Below are positions 1 through 8,958 of a DNA stretch of 64,000 bases, one piece after another. Numbering within the stretch: position 1 is the stretch's first letter; each line of letters starts with the position of its first letter. The DNA lies in NCBI GenBank assembly GCA_938045585.1, contig CALIAU010000014.1, positions 62,001 to 126,000 of the forward strand, given 5' to 3'. Origin of the DNA: an uncultured Saprospiraceae bacterium (GTDB lineage: Bacteria; Bacteroidota; Bacteroidia; Chitinophagales; Saprospiraceae). The notes under the pieces are model-generated. The model was not told the DNA's origin. It did not search any database and saw only the letters and a list, made by a program, of their open reading frames with translations. The position numbers and the translations under genes were made by a program.

Positions 1-422
1 CTAGCAAGTGGAGCAGCTGCTGCTTCTTCCCAATTCAGGTACTTAGGTTTCTCTAGAATATTAGAGACGGGCACTTTAATATATTCTGCAATTGTACCAG
101 GATCTGGCATTCCTAAGACTCTAAACTGACGGGTGGGCGCTTGCTCATCATTTCCCCAATCATAGGCAGGATAAATGATCACTTCTTTGCCTTTCCAATC
201 TGCTGAAACTTCTGAACCTATTTCAGTAACTACTCCTGCACCATCAGCACCTAAGATACAGGGCAAACGCATCCCTGGATACAAGCCTTTACCTAACCAA
301 ATTTCTCTGTGATTAAGTGCTGAAGCTTTTAGAGCTACTACACATTCATTAGGACCTGCAGTTGGTTTGGGTTCATCACGGATGATCAAGGTTTTGTCCT
401 CTTTCAGTACTAGTGCTTTCAT
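1..422 (-). CDS. Zinc-type alcohol dehydrogenase-like (MDR) oxidoreductase, partial
   Basis: The reading frame begins at an ATG at 422 and runs open off the left edge, giving about 140 N-terminal residues (MKALVLKEDKTLIIRDEP...). The segment looks like the GroES-like catalytic domain of medium-chain dehydrogenase/reductases, with the typical NHRE-x-W-x-GKGLYPGM-x-LP-x-ILGADGAGVV stretch at about residues 45-75. Members of this group are NAD(P)-dependent quinone or alcohol oxidoreductases, probably cytosolic. The Rossmann domain is outside the window, so cofactor and substrate cannot be judged. It lies 32 bases downstream of the GntP permease on the same strand and probably shares its transcript. 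Confidence 0.85.
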   Translation of the reverse strand, partial: MKALVLKEDKTLIIRDEPKPTAGPNECVVALKASALNHREIWLGKGLYPGMRLPCILGADGAGVVTEIGSEVSADWKGKEVIIYPAYDWGNDEQAPTRQFRVLGMPDPGTIAEYIKVPVSNILEKPKYLNWEEAAAAPLA

Positions 423-454
423 TGCTGTCTCTTATAATTGTACATCCACTCTAT

Positions 455-1795
455 CTACAATAGATAGAATAAGATGCAAGATAATATACCTCCTGTTATT
501 CCTATGATGGAAGATGCAATAGTCCAGACTCGGATACCCTGCTTTTCTGTCAGAGCTAAATATTCTTTGACCAACCAAAAGCCACTATCATTTAAATGGG
601 AGGCCATGGTTGCCCCTGAACTTATAGCAATAACCAGACAGGCTAATTGGCCCCCTGATAAATCATAGGAAGTCAATAGGGGTGCTACTAAGCCCGCAGC
701 AGTAATCATTGCTACTGTTGCAGAACCTTGTAATACTCTGACCAGCAAGGCCGCTAGAAAGGCAAAAAACACAATGCCAAGCCCCCAACTCTGAAGGGAG
801 TTTGCTAGGAGTTCGCCCGCGCCTGTATCCACCAGTGTTTGTTTATACACACCGCCCGCACCTGTTACCAATATGATAATCCCTGCAGGGTATAATGACT
901 TTGCCGATATATCTCCAAGCTGCTTGGAGTTAAGCCCACTTGACTTTCCTAAAAGATACCATGCTAATAGATTAGCTATAATTAGGGCCGTAAAGGGATG
1001 ACCTAATAGAATGATAAATTGATTTATGGCATTACTACCCAAGCCAACATAGCCTTCTTTGACAAGTGTGCCTAAGACAATCAAAATGATTGGAAGAAGG
1101 ATTATCCAGATAATTTTTCCAAATGTATGTCTGAATTCAGCAAACTCGGATGTGGTATCTGTCTCCTGTTTTAACTGAATGTTTAGTCTGTTTCCAATAT
1201 ACTTTCCATAGACTATTCCACCCGCATAGGCCATCGGTATTCCAATCACGAATCCCAAGATAATTACCCAGGCCAAAGAGGCGCCTAATATTTCTGCTAC
1301 AGCGATGGGGCCAGGTGTAGGCGGAATACAGGCATGCGTTACAGCGAGACCTGCAAGGAGAGGCACCGCATAATGAATAATGGATTTTCCTGTTTTATTA
1401 TGTAGGGCATGGAGAATGGGAAATAGAATAATGAAGCCCACGTCAAAAAAAACAGGAATAGCCACGAAAAAACCGGTGATCATCATCGCAAGAGGTGCTT
1501 TCTTTTCTCCTGTTAGACCAAGTAATTTTTGCGCGATAATATTCGCACTATTTGTTTTCTCCAATATTCCTCCAAATATGGCACCTAGTCCAACTACCGT
1601 AGCCACAAAGCCAAGGGTTCCTCCCATACCATTTTGGATGGTTTTAATTATCGCTTCTCCATCTAGACCTGCAAATAAACCAGTTAGGATACTTGCAATG
1701 AGCAAGGAAATGAAGGCAGGGATTTTCATCCTCAGAAGGAGAATAAGTAGAACAATGATTCCAATAAGTACTGCTCCTAATACACCTATGCCCAT
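455..1795 (-). CDS. GntP-family gluconate/organic acid:H+ symporter
   Basis: A 446-residue, very hydrophobic protein with roughly 12-14 predicted membrane segments. The N-terminus (MGIGVLGAVLIGIIVLLILLL), the ATVVGLGAIFGGILE segment near residue 65, and the THACIPPTPGP motif near residue 155 are characteristic of the GntP/GntT family. The family imports gluconate and related sugar acids or hydroxy acids by proton symport across the inner membrane; length fits the family norm. It starts 14 bases after the upstream SSS symporter stops, and a dehydrogenase follows 32 bases later. This suggests a small uptake-and-oxidation operon. The exact substrate cannot be read from sequence. Confidence 0.9.
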   Translation of the reverse strand: MGIGVLGAVLIGIIVLLILLLRMKIPAFISLLIASILTGLFAGLDGEAIIKTIQNGMGGTLGFVATVVGLGAIFGGILEKTNSANIIAQKLLGLTGEKKAPLAMMITGFFVAIPVFFDVGFIILFPILHALHNKTGKSIIHYAVPLLAGLAVTHACIPPTPGPIAVAEILGASLAWVIILGFVIGIPMAYAGGIVYGKYIGNRLNIQLKQETDTTSEFAEFRHTFGKIIWIILLPIILIVLGTLVKEGYVGLGSNAINQFIILLGHPFTALIIANLLAWYLLGKSSGLNSKQLGDISAKSLYPAGIIILVTGAGGVYKQTLVDTGAGELLANSLQSWGLGIVFFAFLAALLVRVLQGSATVAMITAAGLVAPLLTSYDLSGGQLACLVIAISSGATMASHLNDSGFWLVKEYLALTEKQGIRVWTIASSIIGITGGILSCILFYLL

Positions 1796-1809
1796 TTTTG
1801 AAATTTAGT

Positions 1810-3471
1810 CTAACCCATAAATAAAGGTGAAAAATAAATATAGATCATAATCACAATCACGCACACCAAGATGCCGACCTGTTTTACATACTTCCAAGGA
1901 GAAATATCCACCTGATTCGTGTAAGTCAATTGATAGTCCTCAGTTCTAGGTTTGATCTTCCCAATGATTAGCATGATGATGACATTCAATACAAAGAGTA
2001 TAGCCATGACGTGAAGAAAATGCGGATAAGCTTCTGCCTGCACAACATCTAACTGGTCTCCAGTTATGCCTGCAGCTTTTGCTTTTTCAAGAGCTGATTC
2101 CGCAAGATTTGGCTTTAGAATAAACTGGCTAATTGAATAAAATATTACACCCGATGCTAAGGCAATCTTAGCAGCTATCGCCGGTACTTTCTTAGTTAAA
2201 TAACCCACAACAATTATTGTCAAGATAGGAATGCTATAACAACCATTTACTTCTTGTAAATATCCAAACAAACCATCTGGTGCATTATCAATCAGTGGCG
2301 CAATAAACATAGCTAGGATAGCCAATACAATTCCAAACATCTTTCCTGCCTTTACTACCTGCTTTTCTGTTGCTTCCTTGTTAAAATATTCTTTGTAGAT
2401 ATCAACGCCAAAGAGTGTCACCGAACTATTCAAGGCACTGTTAAACGAACTCAGTATGGCACCGAAGAGTACTGCTGCAAAGAAACCTACTAAGGAAGCT
2501 GGCAACACTTCTGCTACTAATCGCGGATAGGCTTCATCCGGCTTGTCGAGTGTGTTTCCAAAAATATGGAAGGCAATCATACCAGGTATTACCAAGATAA
2601 GTGGTCCTAATATTTTTATAAAACTGGCTAATAAAAGTCCCTTCTGCCCTTCTGCTAAATTCTTTGCCGCAAGTGCCCTCTGAATTATAGCCTGATTGGT
2701 TCCCCAATAAAATACCTGCACTAGCATCATGCCCGTAAATATAGTTGCAAAAGGAACGGAGGCTGCACTATCACCAATCGAATTAAATCGTTCTGGATTG
2801 CTCGTAAATAATTCAGAAAAACCTGCAGCTACACTGCCATCACCTATATAAGATAATCCAAAAATAGGGATCATAATACCACCAATAAGTAAACCAATTG
2901 CATTTACAGAATCCGAAATTGCAACTGCCTTCAGGCCTCCAAAAATCGCATAGATAGACCCAATGATGCCTATCGCCCAGACAGCTCCCCAAATAGTTTG
3001 GATACGCGTCATACCGGTAAGCTCAGGGAGATCAAACATGGCACTAAATGCAACCGCACCGGAATACAAAACAATAGGTAGTAGAACTACAACATAGCCA
3101 GAAAGAAACAGAGCCGAAGCTACAGTCTTCGTCGACTTATCATATCTATTTCCCAAGAACTGAGGAATGGTTGTAAGACCTCCTTTCAAATATCTTGGCA
3201 ACAAAAACACAGCTGTTACGACCATTGCAATTGCTGCAAGAGTTTCCCACGCCATCACCAAAATCCCTTCTGTAAATGCCTGACCGTTTAGACCTATAAT
3301 TTGCTCAGTGGACAGATTCGTAAGGAGTAGGGATCCTGCAATAACCCCTGCTGTGAGACTACGTCCGCCTAAGAAATAGCCATCAGATGATTCTTCATTG
3401 GTATTGCGCGTAGCTAAATAGGCAACGATTGCTACAAAAGTTGTGAAACCTAAAAAGGTGATAAACTGCAT
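1810..3471 (-). CDS. Sodium:solute symporter (SSS family)
   Basis: A 553-residue inner membrane protein with 14 or so predicted transmembrane helices. The start (MQFITFLGFTTFVAIVAYLATR), the NLSTEQIIGLNGQAF motif around residue 52 and the ILSSFNSALNSS motif around residue 340 are typical of SGLT-like sodium/solute symporters, which import sugars, sugar acids or similar nutrients with Na+. It is the first gene of a minus-strand cluster with the GntP permease (14-base gap) and the MDR oxidoreductase. Two different transporters in tandem suggest related substrates such as a sugar and its acid, but this is inference. A weak -7-like box (TATCTTTC, 3519-3526 on the minus strand) lies upstream. Confidence 0.9.
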   Translation of the reverse strand: MQFITFLGFTTFVAIVAYLATRNTNEESSDGYFLGGRSLTAGVIAGSLLLTNLSTEQIIGLNGQAFTEGILVMAWETLAAIAMVVTAVFLLPRYLKGGLTTIPQFLGNRYDKSTKTVASALFLSGYVVVLLPIVLYSGAVAFSAMFDLPELTGMTRIQTIWGAVWAIGIIGSIYAIFGGLKAVAISDSVNAIGLLIGGIMIPIFGLSYIGDGSVAAGFSELFTSNPERFNSIGDSAASVPFATIFTGMMLVQVFYWGTNQAIIQRALAAKNLAEGQKGLLLASFIKILGPLILVIPGMIAFHIFGNTLDKPDEAYPRLVAEVLPASLVGFFAAVLFGAILSSFNSALNSSVTLFGVDIYKEYFNKEATEKQVVKAGKMFGIVLAILAMFIAPLIDNAPDGLFGYLQEVNGCYSIPILTIIVVGYLTKKVPAIAAKIALASGVIFYSISQFILKPNLAESALEKAKAAGITGDQLDVVQAEAYPHFLHVMAILFVLNVIIMLIIGKIKPRTEDYQLTYTNQVDISPWKYVKQVGILVCVIVIMIYIYFSPLFMG

Positions 3472-3669
3472 TCTGTATAAGTTTAATTGGGTTGTCGATT
3501 ATAGAAATAGGAATTTAGGAAAGATATCTGAATGTAAGCTTTCTACAGCAATATATTTTCTAATAGCAGATAGAGAAGGAAATATAAAATTTCACTAACT
3601 TAAACGTTATCGAAGTTTAAAATAAACAAATAGTTTATTGAGTTATAATAACAACGAAACCAATATTGC

Positions 3670-4614
3670 ATGCAACATTCCAGACTTGTATTCTTACTCT
3701 ATTGTATTTTTTTCCAATTTGCAGTTTTTGCACAAGATTGCCCAACAGCGAATACCATCAACTTAGAAACACAGGATGACATAGATGCGTTTTTAGCAAA
3801 TTATCCTGATTGCACAGAAATTAATGCTGAGCTAAACATAGGAAGAACTCTGCCGCCTAACCTTCAGAACTTTACAATAAATAACCTTACTCCCTTAGCG
3901 AATATTACTCAGGTGACTGGCGATTTTACTATAGCACAAAACACAAATTTGATACATCTAAATGGTTTGGAAAATTTAAACACAGTAGGCGGGAATTTAG
4001 AAATTAGAGGTGGCTTTCAAACTGCAAGTTTTGCTGGACTGGAAAACTTAGAAACGGTGGGTGGTAGTTTTAGAATAGTTGGAACTGACTTAGTAGATCT
4101 TTCAGATCTTGTGAATTTAGAATATATAGCATCTGCCTTCTTCCTAAATGGCAACAATAAGTTAACTGATATTGCTATTCCCTCTTTAGCAAACATTGGT
4201 GGATATTTCTATTTGCAAGGAAACCAAAGTTTAGTTAGTATTTCTGATATGCAACAATGGGAACGAATTGATGGAGGTATAGCATTTGTCGATTGTCAAA
4301 ACTTAGGAGATATCTCAGGTCTAAGTAATTTACAAAGCATAGGCTTAGGATTAATCTATGATAGCTTTTCAAATGACACAACCTTGGTGGGTTTAAATGG
4401 CTTAGATTCTATTTATGGAAACCTAGAAATAAAGAATACAAATACCGACACCCTTCTAGGCTTAGAAAATATAAAATTTATTGGTGTTAATATTATATAC
4501 CAGGATAATGACAGACTAGAGCAACCACTTTATTTCAATAATACACTAGAGCAGGTCAATAGCATTCAATTGATAGAAAACAGAAAGCTTTTACATGTAG
4601 GCGACTTTAGATAG
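3670..4614 (+). CDS. N-terminal part of a split T9SS surface protein (receptor-L/LRR-like repeats)
   Basis: 314 residues starting with a signal peptide (MQHSRLVFLLYCIFFQFAVFAQ). Residues 40-300 form beta-helix/leucine-rich-like repeats of the receptor L-domain type (LNGLENLNTVGGNLEI, FAGLENLETVGGSFRI, LSNLQSIG). The frame stops at a TAG at 4612 directly after a repeat. Just downstream the +2 frame continues with the domain and sorting signal that normally end such secreted Bacteroidota proteins. The gene therefore appears broken by a frameshift or a small internal deletion near 4600. The signal peptide would still export this fragment, but without a T9SS sorting domain it would stay in the periplasm. 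Confidence 0.75.
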   Translation: MQHSRLVFLLYCIFFQFAVFAQDCPTANTINLETQDDIDAFLANYPDCTEINAELNIGRTLPPNLQNFTINNLTPLANITQVTGDFTIAQNTNLIHLNGLENLNTVGGNLEIRGGFQTASFAGLENLETVGGSFRIVGTDLVDLSDLVNLEYIASAFFLNGNNKLTDIAIPSLANIGGYFYLQGNQSLVSISDMQQWERIDGGIAFVDCQNLGDISGLSNLQSIGLGLIYDSFSNDTTLVGLNGLDSIYGNLEIKNTNTDTLLGLENIKFIGVNIIYQDNDRLEQPLYFNNTLEQVNSIQLIENRKLLHVGDFR

Positions 4615-5320
4615 CTTTTCTTACAAGCCTATAGTTCTCTGTTCATATGACCCCAATGATAAACTAGTCTCACCAGAGGGAATTAAAGATGCGCATTATA
4701 CAGAATTTAAGGACTCTATATTTACCTATACTATTCGTTTTCAAAACACAGGAAATGCATCTGCCAAGAACATACGCATTTTAGACACGATAGATCAATC
4801 CTTAAACCTAGAAAGTATGAGGATTGTGAATAGTAGTTTTAGACCGAATGTGCGCATAGAAGATAGGGCAATTGAGTTTGTCTTTGAAGATATTTATCTA
4901 CCTGATAGTCTCAGCAATCCTGAAGGAAGTCAGGGCTTTGTATCGTATGAAATACATACACAGGCCAACCTTGTTGAAAACACGCGTATAGAAAATACCG
5001 CACATATAATATTTGACTTTAATCCACCAATAATTACGAATACGACTTTCAATACCCTGTCAGATAATTGTGGCATTGTTTCGACTGTAGATGATATTTT
5101 CGATTCCATCCGTTTTTATCCAAACCCGATCAAGAAGATGTTGTTTATAGATGACAATGAAAATAGAATGTTTGAAAAAACGATTTATGACATCTACGGG
5201 AAGAAAGTTCTGAGTTTCACTAAGAACAAAATTGATCAGAGTGCATTGGCTTCAGGATTATATGTGCTCAAAATTGACAATGGTAAAAGTCAAACTGCAG
5301 TGAAAATTTTTAAAGAGTAA
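4601..5320 (+). pseudogene. C-terminal part of the split T9SS protein (DUF11/DUF7619-like domain plus type A sorting domain)
   Basis: The open frame from 4601 encodes SYDPNDKLVSPEGI, then a conserved-repeat domain with YTIRFQNTGNASAKNIRILD and HIIFDFNPPIITN. This is the module that usually sits just before the T9SS C-terminal domain in Bacteroidota. It ends with a type A sorting domain (FYPNPIKKMLFI ... YDIYGKKV ... SGLYVLKI ... KIFKE). There is no signal peptide, and the first ATG (4817) lies inside the domain, so it is unlikely to be made as a functional secreted protein. Together with 3670-4614 it forms one disrupted gene. Homologues usually have a linker between repeats and YDPNDK, so a deletion is more likely than a single-base slip. 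Confidence 0.7.
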
Positions 5321-5323
5321 TTA

Positions 5324-5421
5324 GGGCATGACCCAAGTACGTTCCGTACTGTGGGTCGGGCTATCCAGGGGTTCCGTCACCTATAGGCGACAGCCTACGG
5401 CTCCCTTACTATCCCTCATGC
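5324..5421 (+). repeat. REP-like palindromic intergenic element, copy 1
   Basis: A GC-richer block in an AT-rich gap. It begins GGGCATG and ends CTCATGC, and holds small inverted repeats (AGTAC-GTTCC-GTACT; GTCACC-TATA-GGCGAC), a GGGTCGGGCTATCC core and GCTCCCTTAC. A second element with the same ends, CGTTCC and GCTCCCTTAC lies in reverse orientation at 46821-46930. I recall similar intergenic elements in other Bacteroidota but cannot name the family. No protein is encoded. Confidence 0.6.
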
Positions 5422-5511
5422 TGAATAAAAAGCAATTTAATACATCCAATAATCTAAATTTAGGGATATAAGTAATCACTAATCAAAAAAAATAACATTG
5501 GATAATTACTA

Positions 5512-6675
5512 CTATTTCATAGGGATATATGTCTCTCCCTTGATAATGTTTCTAGAAATTACCAAACGCTGGATTTCTGATGTTCCTTCATAGATCTGAG
5601 TGATCTTCGCGTCGCGCATCAAACGTTCTACGTGGTATTCTTTTACATAGCCATAGCCACCGTGTACCTGTACTGCTTCCACAGTCGTTTTCATCGCCAC
5701 TTCTGAAGCAAATAATTTTGCCATGGCTGCTGCCTGTGCATAATCGCGCCCTGTATCCTTTAGCCAAGCCGCTCTGTATACGAGCATTCTTGCTGCTTCA
5801 ATTTCCATTGCCATATCTGCTAGCTTAAAAGCAATGGCTTGGTGATTATTTATTGCTTTACCAAATGCTCTTCGTTCATCTGAATACTTTAATGCTAACT
5901 CATAGGCACCTTCTGCCATACCGAGTGCCTGTGCGCCTATTCCTATACGCCCTCCGTCTAGGGTTTTCATCGCATACTTAAATCCAAAACCTTCTGGACC
6001 CAGTCTATGCCCCTTGGGTACTTTGACATCTTGAAACATAACGGAGGAAGTGTCGGACGAACGAATTCCCAACTTATCTTCTTTTACACCCGTACTCACA
6101 CCTTCCCAAGTTGCATCTACCAAAAAGGCATTGATCCCCTTGTGTTTTAGTTCTGGATTTGTTTGTGCAATTACCACATATGCTCCGGCTTTCTTTCCAT
6201 TTGTAATCCAATTTTTCGTACCATTTAAAAGATAGTAGTCTCCCTTATCCTCAGCAGTTGTACGTTGGCTCGTTGCATCACTCCCTGCCTCTGGCTCTGA
6301 TAAACAAAAAGCACCAATCATTTCACCAGTAGTCAGCTTAGGTAGGTACTCTTGCTTCAAAGCATCTTCACCAAATTTCTCTATCCCCCATAGTGCCAAT
6401 GAATTATGTGCTGACATAATTACTGAACAAGAGTTATCAATTTTAGACAATTCTTCAATGGCAATTGCATAGGACAGAGTATCCATGGCAGCACCCCCAT
6501 AGTGTTCTGCTGTCATCAGCCCCATGAACCCTAAATCACCCATCTGCTTTACGAATTCTGTAGGGTGCGACTGATCAGTGTCTCGTTGTATAACACCAGG
6601 CTTAAGAACATTCTGGGCAAAATCTCTTGCTGCCTCTCGTATCATAAGGTGTTCTTCTGTTAGGGTAAAATCCAT
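5512..6675 (-). CDS. Acyl-CoA dehydrogenase (short/medium-chain type)
   Basis: A 387-residue flavoprotein of the usual family length. It shows the CLSEPEAGSD substrate/FAD motif near residue 127, the GIGAQALGMAEGA helix and the C-terminal IYEGTSEIQR motif. The glutamate of IYEG (about residue 363) aligns with the catalytic base of short- and medium-chain acyl-CoA dehydrogenases. It oxidises acyl-CoA to trans-2-enoyl-CoA and passes electrons to ETF in fatty acid or branched-chain amino acid breakdown, in the cytosol. It stands alone, divergent from the EamA gene. A good -7 box lies about 33 bases before the start. Confidence 0.95.
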   Translation of the reverse strand: MDFTLTEEHLMIREAARDFAQNVLKPGVIQRDTDQSHPTEFVKQMGDLGFMGLMTAEHYGGAAMDTLSYAIAIEELSKIDNSCSVIMSAHNSLALWGIEKFGEDALKQEYLPKLTTGEMIGAFCLSEPEAGSDATSQRTTAEDKGDYYLLNGTKNWITNGKKAGAYVVIAQTNPELKHKGINAFLVDATWEGVSTGVKEDKLGIRSSDTSSVMFQDVKVPKGHRLGPEGFGFKYAMKTLDGGRIGIGAQALGMAEGAYELALKYSDERRAFGKAINNHQAIAFKLADMAMEIEAARMLVYRAAWLKDTGRDYAQAAAMAKLFASEVAMKTTVEAVQVHGGYGYVKEYHVERLMRDAKITQIYEGTSEIQRLVISRNIIKGETYIPMK

Positions 6676-6707
6676 CCTTTTGCTTTGTAAGATTACGTAA
6701 TTAAGTA

Positions 6708-6715
6708 CAAATATA
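6708..6715 (-). promoter_or_regulatory. Bacteroidota -7 box for the acyl-CoA dehydrogenase
   Basis: Read on the minus strand the bases are TATATTTG, an exact match to the TAnnTTTG -7 consensus of Bacteroidota sigma-A. A TTG at 6733-6735 could serve as the -33 element, though the 17-base spacing is slightly short of the usual 19. The implied leader is about 25 bases. Confidence 0.5.
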
Positions 6716-6799
6716 ATTTAAATTAATAAGGTCAATAAAAGACTAAGTATATTTCCTGCCAATTCAATTCACTCTAGATTTTTTCTTTTAGTTTTGCCC

Positions 6800-7633
6800 A
6801 TGCGTAGGGCAATACTATACATGATAATCGCCTCCATCTTCTTTTCTGGACTTAACTCCTGTGTCCGATTTGTAGATCAACTGCCAACCATGCAGATTGT
6901 ATTTTTCAGGTCCATTACTACATCACTTTGTTGTCTGCCTATCCTGTTTAGCAAAAAGATTTCAATTTTTGGCAACAATCAAAAACTACTTTTTCTAAGA
7001 GGTCTCTTTGGCCTCATTGCGATGTCTCTATTCTATAAAACCTTACAAATCATGCCTATAGGAACTGCTACTTCTTTGCGATACATTTCTCCACTATTTG
7101 CAGCGCTTTTGGCAATACTATTGTTGAAAGAAAAGATGCGTCCTCTACAATGGGTTTTTCTTTTCATTGCTTTGATAGGTGTTTTTCTATTAAAAGGCTT
7201 TGACAGCCGAGTAAGCACATTCGCCATTTTACTTGCCTTACTAACCGCATTCTTTAGTTCGTTTGTTTATGTACTCTTGCGCAAAATTGGAAACACGGAA
7301 CACCCGGTAGTAGTGGTAAACTATTTTATGTGCATGGCCTTTATCGTTGGTGGTATTTTATCTATTGGAAACTGGATACAACCTATTGGAAATGAATGGT
7401 TCGTTTTAATTAGCTTAGGACTTTTGGGTTTTGGAGGCCAGTATTTTATGACGCGTGCTTTTCAGATGGCCGAAACAAATATTATTGCACCCTTTAAATA
7501 TACAGAGGTACTATTCACGCTGACCTTTGGTTGGTTTCTCTATGGCGAACACCAGACGCTTGCTAGTCTTGCTGCTATGGGATTAATCGTAATTAGTCTC
7601 TTAGCAAATGTATGGGCCAAACAAAATACTTAA
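6800..7633 (+). CDS. EamA/DMT-family transporter
   Basis: A protein of about 277 residues with ten predicted membrane helices in two EamA halves. It shows the family's conserved GLNSCVRFV region, PIGTATSLRYISPLFAALLAILLLKEKM near residues 90-117 and a matching second-half segment IIAPFKYTEVLFTLTFGWFLYGE. Such inner membrane proteins export or exchange small metabolites; substrates cannot be predicted. The in-frame start at 6794 is a TTG; I prefer the ATG at 6800 (MRRAILYMIIAS). It is divergent from the acyl-CoA dehydrogenase and convergent with the cytochrome gene. Confidence 0.9.
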   Translation: MRRAILYMIIASIFFSGLNSCVRFVDQLPTMQIVFFRSITTSLCCLPILFSKKISIFGNNQKLLFLRGLFGLIAMSLFYKTLQIMPIGTATSLRYISPLFAALLAILLLKEKMRPLQWVFLFIALIGVFLLKGFDSRVSTFAILLALLTAFFSSFVYVLLRKIGNTEHPVVVVNYFMCMAFIVGGILSIGNWIQPIGNEWFVLISLGLLGFGGQYFMTRAFQMAETNIIAPFKYTEVLFTLTFGWFLYGEHQTLASLAAMGLIVISLLANVWAKQNT

Positions 7634-7642
7634 GCCATCATC

Positions 7643-8173
7643 CTATTTCCGCAAGGACTGTACATAGTTTGCCACCGCAACTATTTCTTTTTCATCCAGG
7701 GTATTTCGAAAAGGGGTCATAAGTCCTTTTCCAAAATAAACTTGAGAAATATTGCGCGCCACCGTAGATTCAATTACCGTTAAGTCTTTAGCACCATTTA
7801 ATTGCAGATTCCCTTTGATACCATGACAATTCGTACAGTAGTTTCTAAATATCTTCTTTGCATCTATTGTCCCTATCTGATGGCTATATTTTTTCTCTAA
7901 TTCTTCTCCATATGCATACTGTTCTTCTGTTAAACGTATTTCTGTTTTTGTTCCTTGCTTTATCCCTATCTCTTGAACAGCTTCAGAGGCTTTTAGATCT
8001 GTTGCGTTTGTATCCAGTTGAATATCTTTTACAGTAGCTCTATTGTTCAATTTACTTGATTTTTTTAGACTCTCTTGCGAGCAAGAAGCCATGAAAAGAG
8101 CCCAAATGATTATTAAAACAAAGGGGAATACTTGTATGCAAATATCTGCAGTTCTATGCTGTCTGAAATTCAT
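7643..8173 (-). CDS. Monohaem cytochrome c lipoprotein (class I)
   Basis: From the preferred ATG at 8173 the product is 176 residues. It has a lipoprotein signal (ILIIWALFMASC-like segment ending ASCSQ), a charged linker, and a C-terminal cytochrome c domain. That domain has the haem motif CTNCH at about residues 113-117 and a likely axial methionine in GLMTPF at about 152. It should be lipid-anchored and carry electrons in the periplasm. The frame is open further upstream to 8308, but that start would coincide with the start of the divergent gene and add a non-signal extension, so I reject it. No oxidase or partner gene lies nearby. Confidence 0.85.
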   Translation of the reverse strand: MNFRQHRTADICIQVFPFVLIIIWALFMASCSQESLKKSSKLNNRATVKDIQLDTNATDLKASEAVQEIGIKQGTKTEIRLTEEQYAYGEELEKKYSHQIGTIDAKKIFRNYCTNCHGIKGNLQLNGAKDLTVIESTVARNISQVYFGKGLMTPFRNTLDEKEIVAVANYVQSLRK

Positions 8174-8306
8174 CTTTTGAAAATATGCCTTCAATAGTGC
8201 TCTAGTTGTTATCAAAAAGACAAAGGAAAGGCTTCTTAAAGAAATTTTAACCCCATTTTCCCTAGATTTTAACTCGAAACCATGCATCTTTGTAAAAAAT
8301 TGCAAC

Positions 8307-8954
8307 ATGAAAAAAGTATTGTGTTATATATTGATGCTAGGTCTTATCTCGTGTGGGGGTCAAAATGTAAAAGTAGAGGACTCTACAGACACACCGGCGG
8401 TAACAAAAACAGCTGCTAAACCTGCTACTTTGAAGGATAGAGCGCATCCTGCCGCAAAACCTGCAACTGCAAATGCAGGAGCTGTCAGAAATCAAGCACA
8501 ACAGAGAAGAACACCTAAACAGGTTGCATTAGGAGATTACAAACCTAAAAACGAGGGCTGGCATGTAAACCTAGAAGATGCCATTGCTGAATCATCAAAA
8601 ACAGGAAAACCTATTCTTGCTAACTTTACTGGAAGTGATTGGTGTGGATGGTGCAAACGTCTAGATAAAACAGTTTTCCATCAGGCAGATTTCAAGCCTT
8701 GGGCTGACAAGAACGTTGTCCTACTAGAGCTTGATTTTCCTAAGCGTTTTAAATTACCGCAAGAAATTGCACAACAAAACAGAAATTTAGCACAATCCTT
8801 TCAGGTAAGAGGCTATCCGACTGTTTGGCTATTTGATGCGGGATTAGATGCTTCTGGAAAGCAGAAACTTACTGCTCTTGGAAAGGCTGGATATATGAAA
8901 ACTCTTGGGGAGTTTCAGTCAAAAATTGATAGCTATATCGCAGCTAGGAGCTAA
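8307..8954 (+). CDS. Thioredoxin-fold lipoprotein (DUF255/TlpA-like)
   Basis: 215 residues. The N-terminus MKKVLCYILMLGLISCGG ends in a lipobox with the acylated cysteine at residue 16. Residues 30-75 form a low-complexity Ala/Pro/Lys linker. The thioredoxin fold follows, with a WCGWCK active site at C113 and C116 and the cis-proline loop RGYPTVW near residue 172. It probably acts as a periplasmic thiol oxidoreductase or reductant for envelope proteins. It is divergent from the cytochrome c gene, which could share a haem-lyase or redox context, although no other maturation gene is present. Confidence 0.85.
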   Translation: MKKVLCYILMLGLISCGGQNVKVEDSTDTPAVTKTAAKPATLKDRAHPAAKPATANAGAVRNQAQQRRTPKQVALGDYKPKNEGWHVNLEDAIAESSKTGKPILANFTGSDWCGWCKRLDKTVFHQADFKPWADKNVVLLELDFPKRFKLPQEIAQQNRNLAQSFQVRGYPTVWLFDAGLDASGKQKLTALGKAGYMKTLGEFQSKIDSYIAARS

Positions 8955-8958
8955 GCTA

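Noticed and set aside
1380-1808. 142-residue plus-strand ORF opposite the GntP gene.
   Set aside because: Antisense shadow of a well-supported transporter; no domain.
7643-8308. Upstream start at 8308 for the cytochrome c gene.
   Set aside because: It would share its start codon with the divergent thioredoxin-like gene and adds 45 residues that lack a signal; the ATG at 8173 gives a proper lipoprotein signal.
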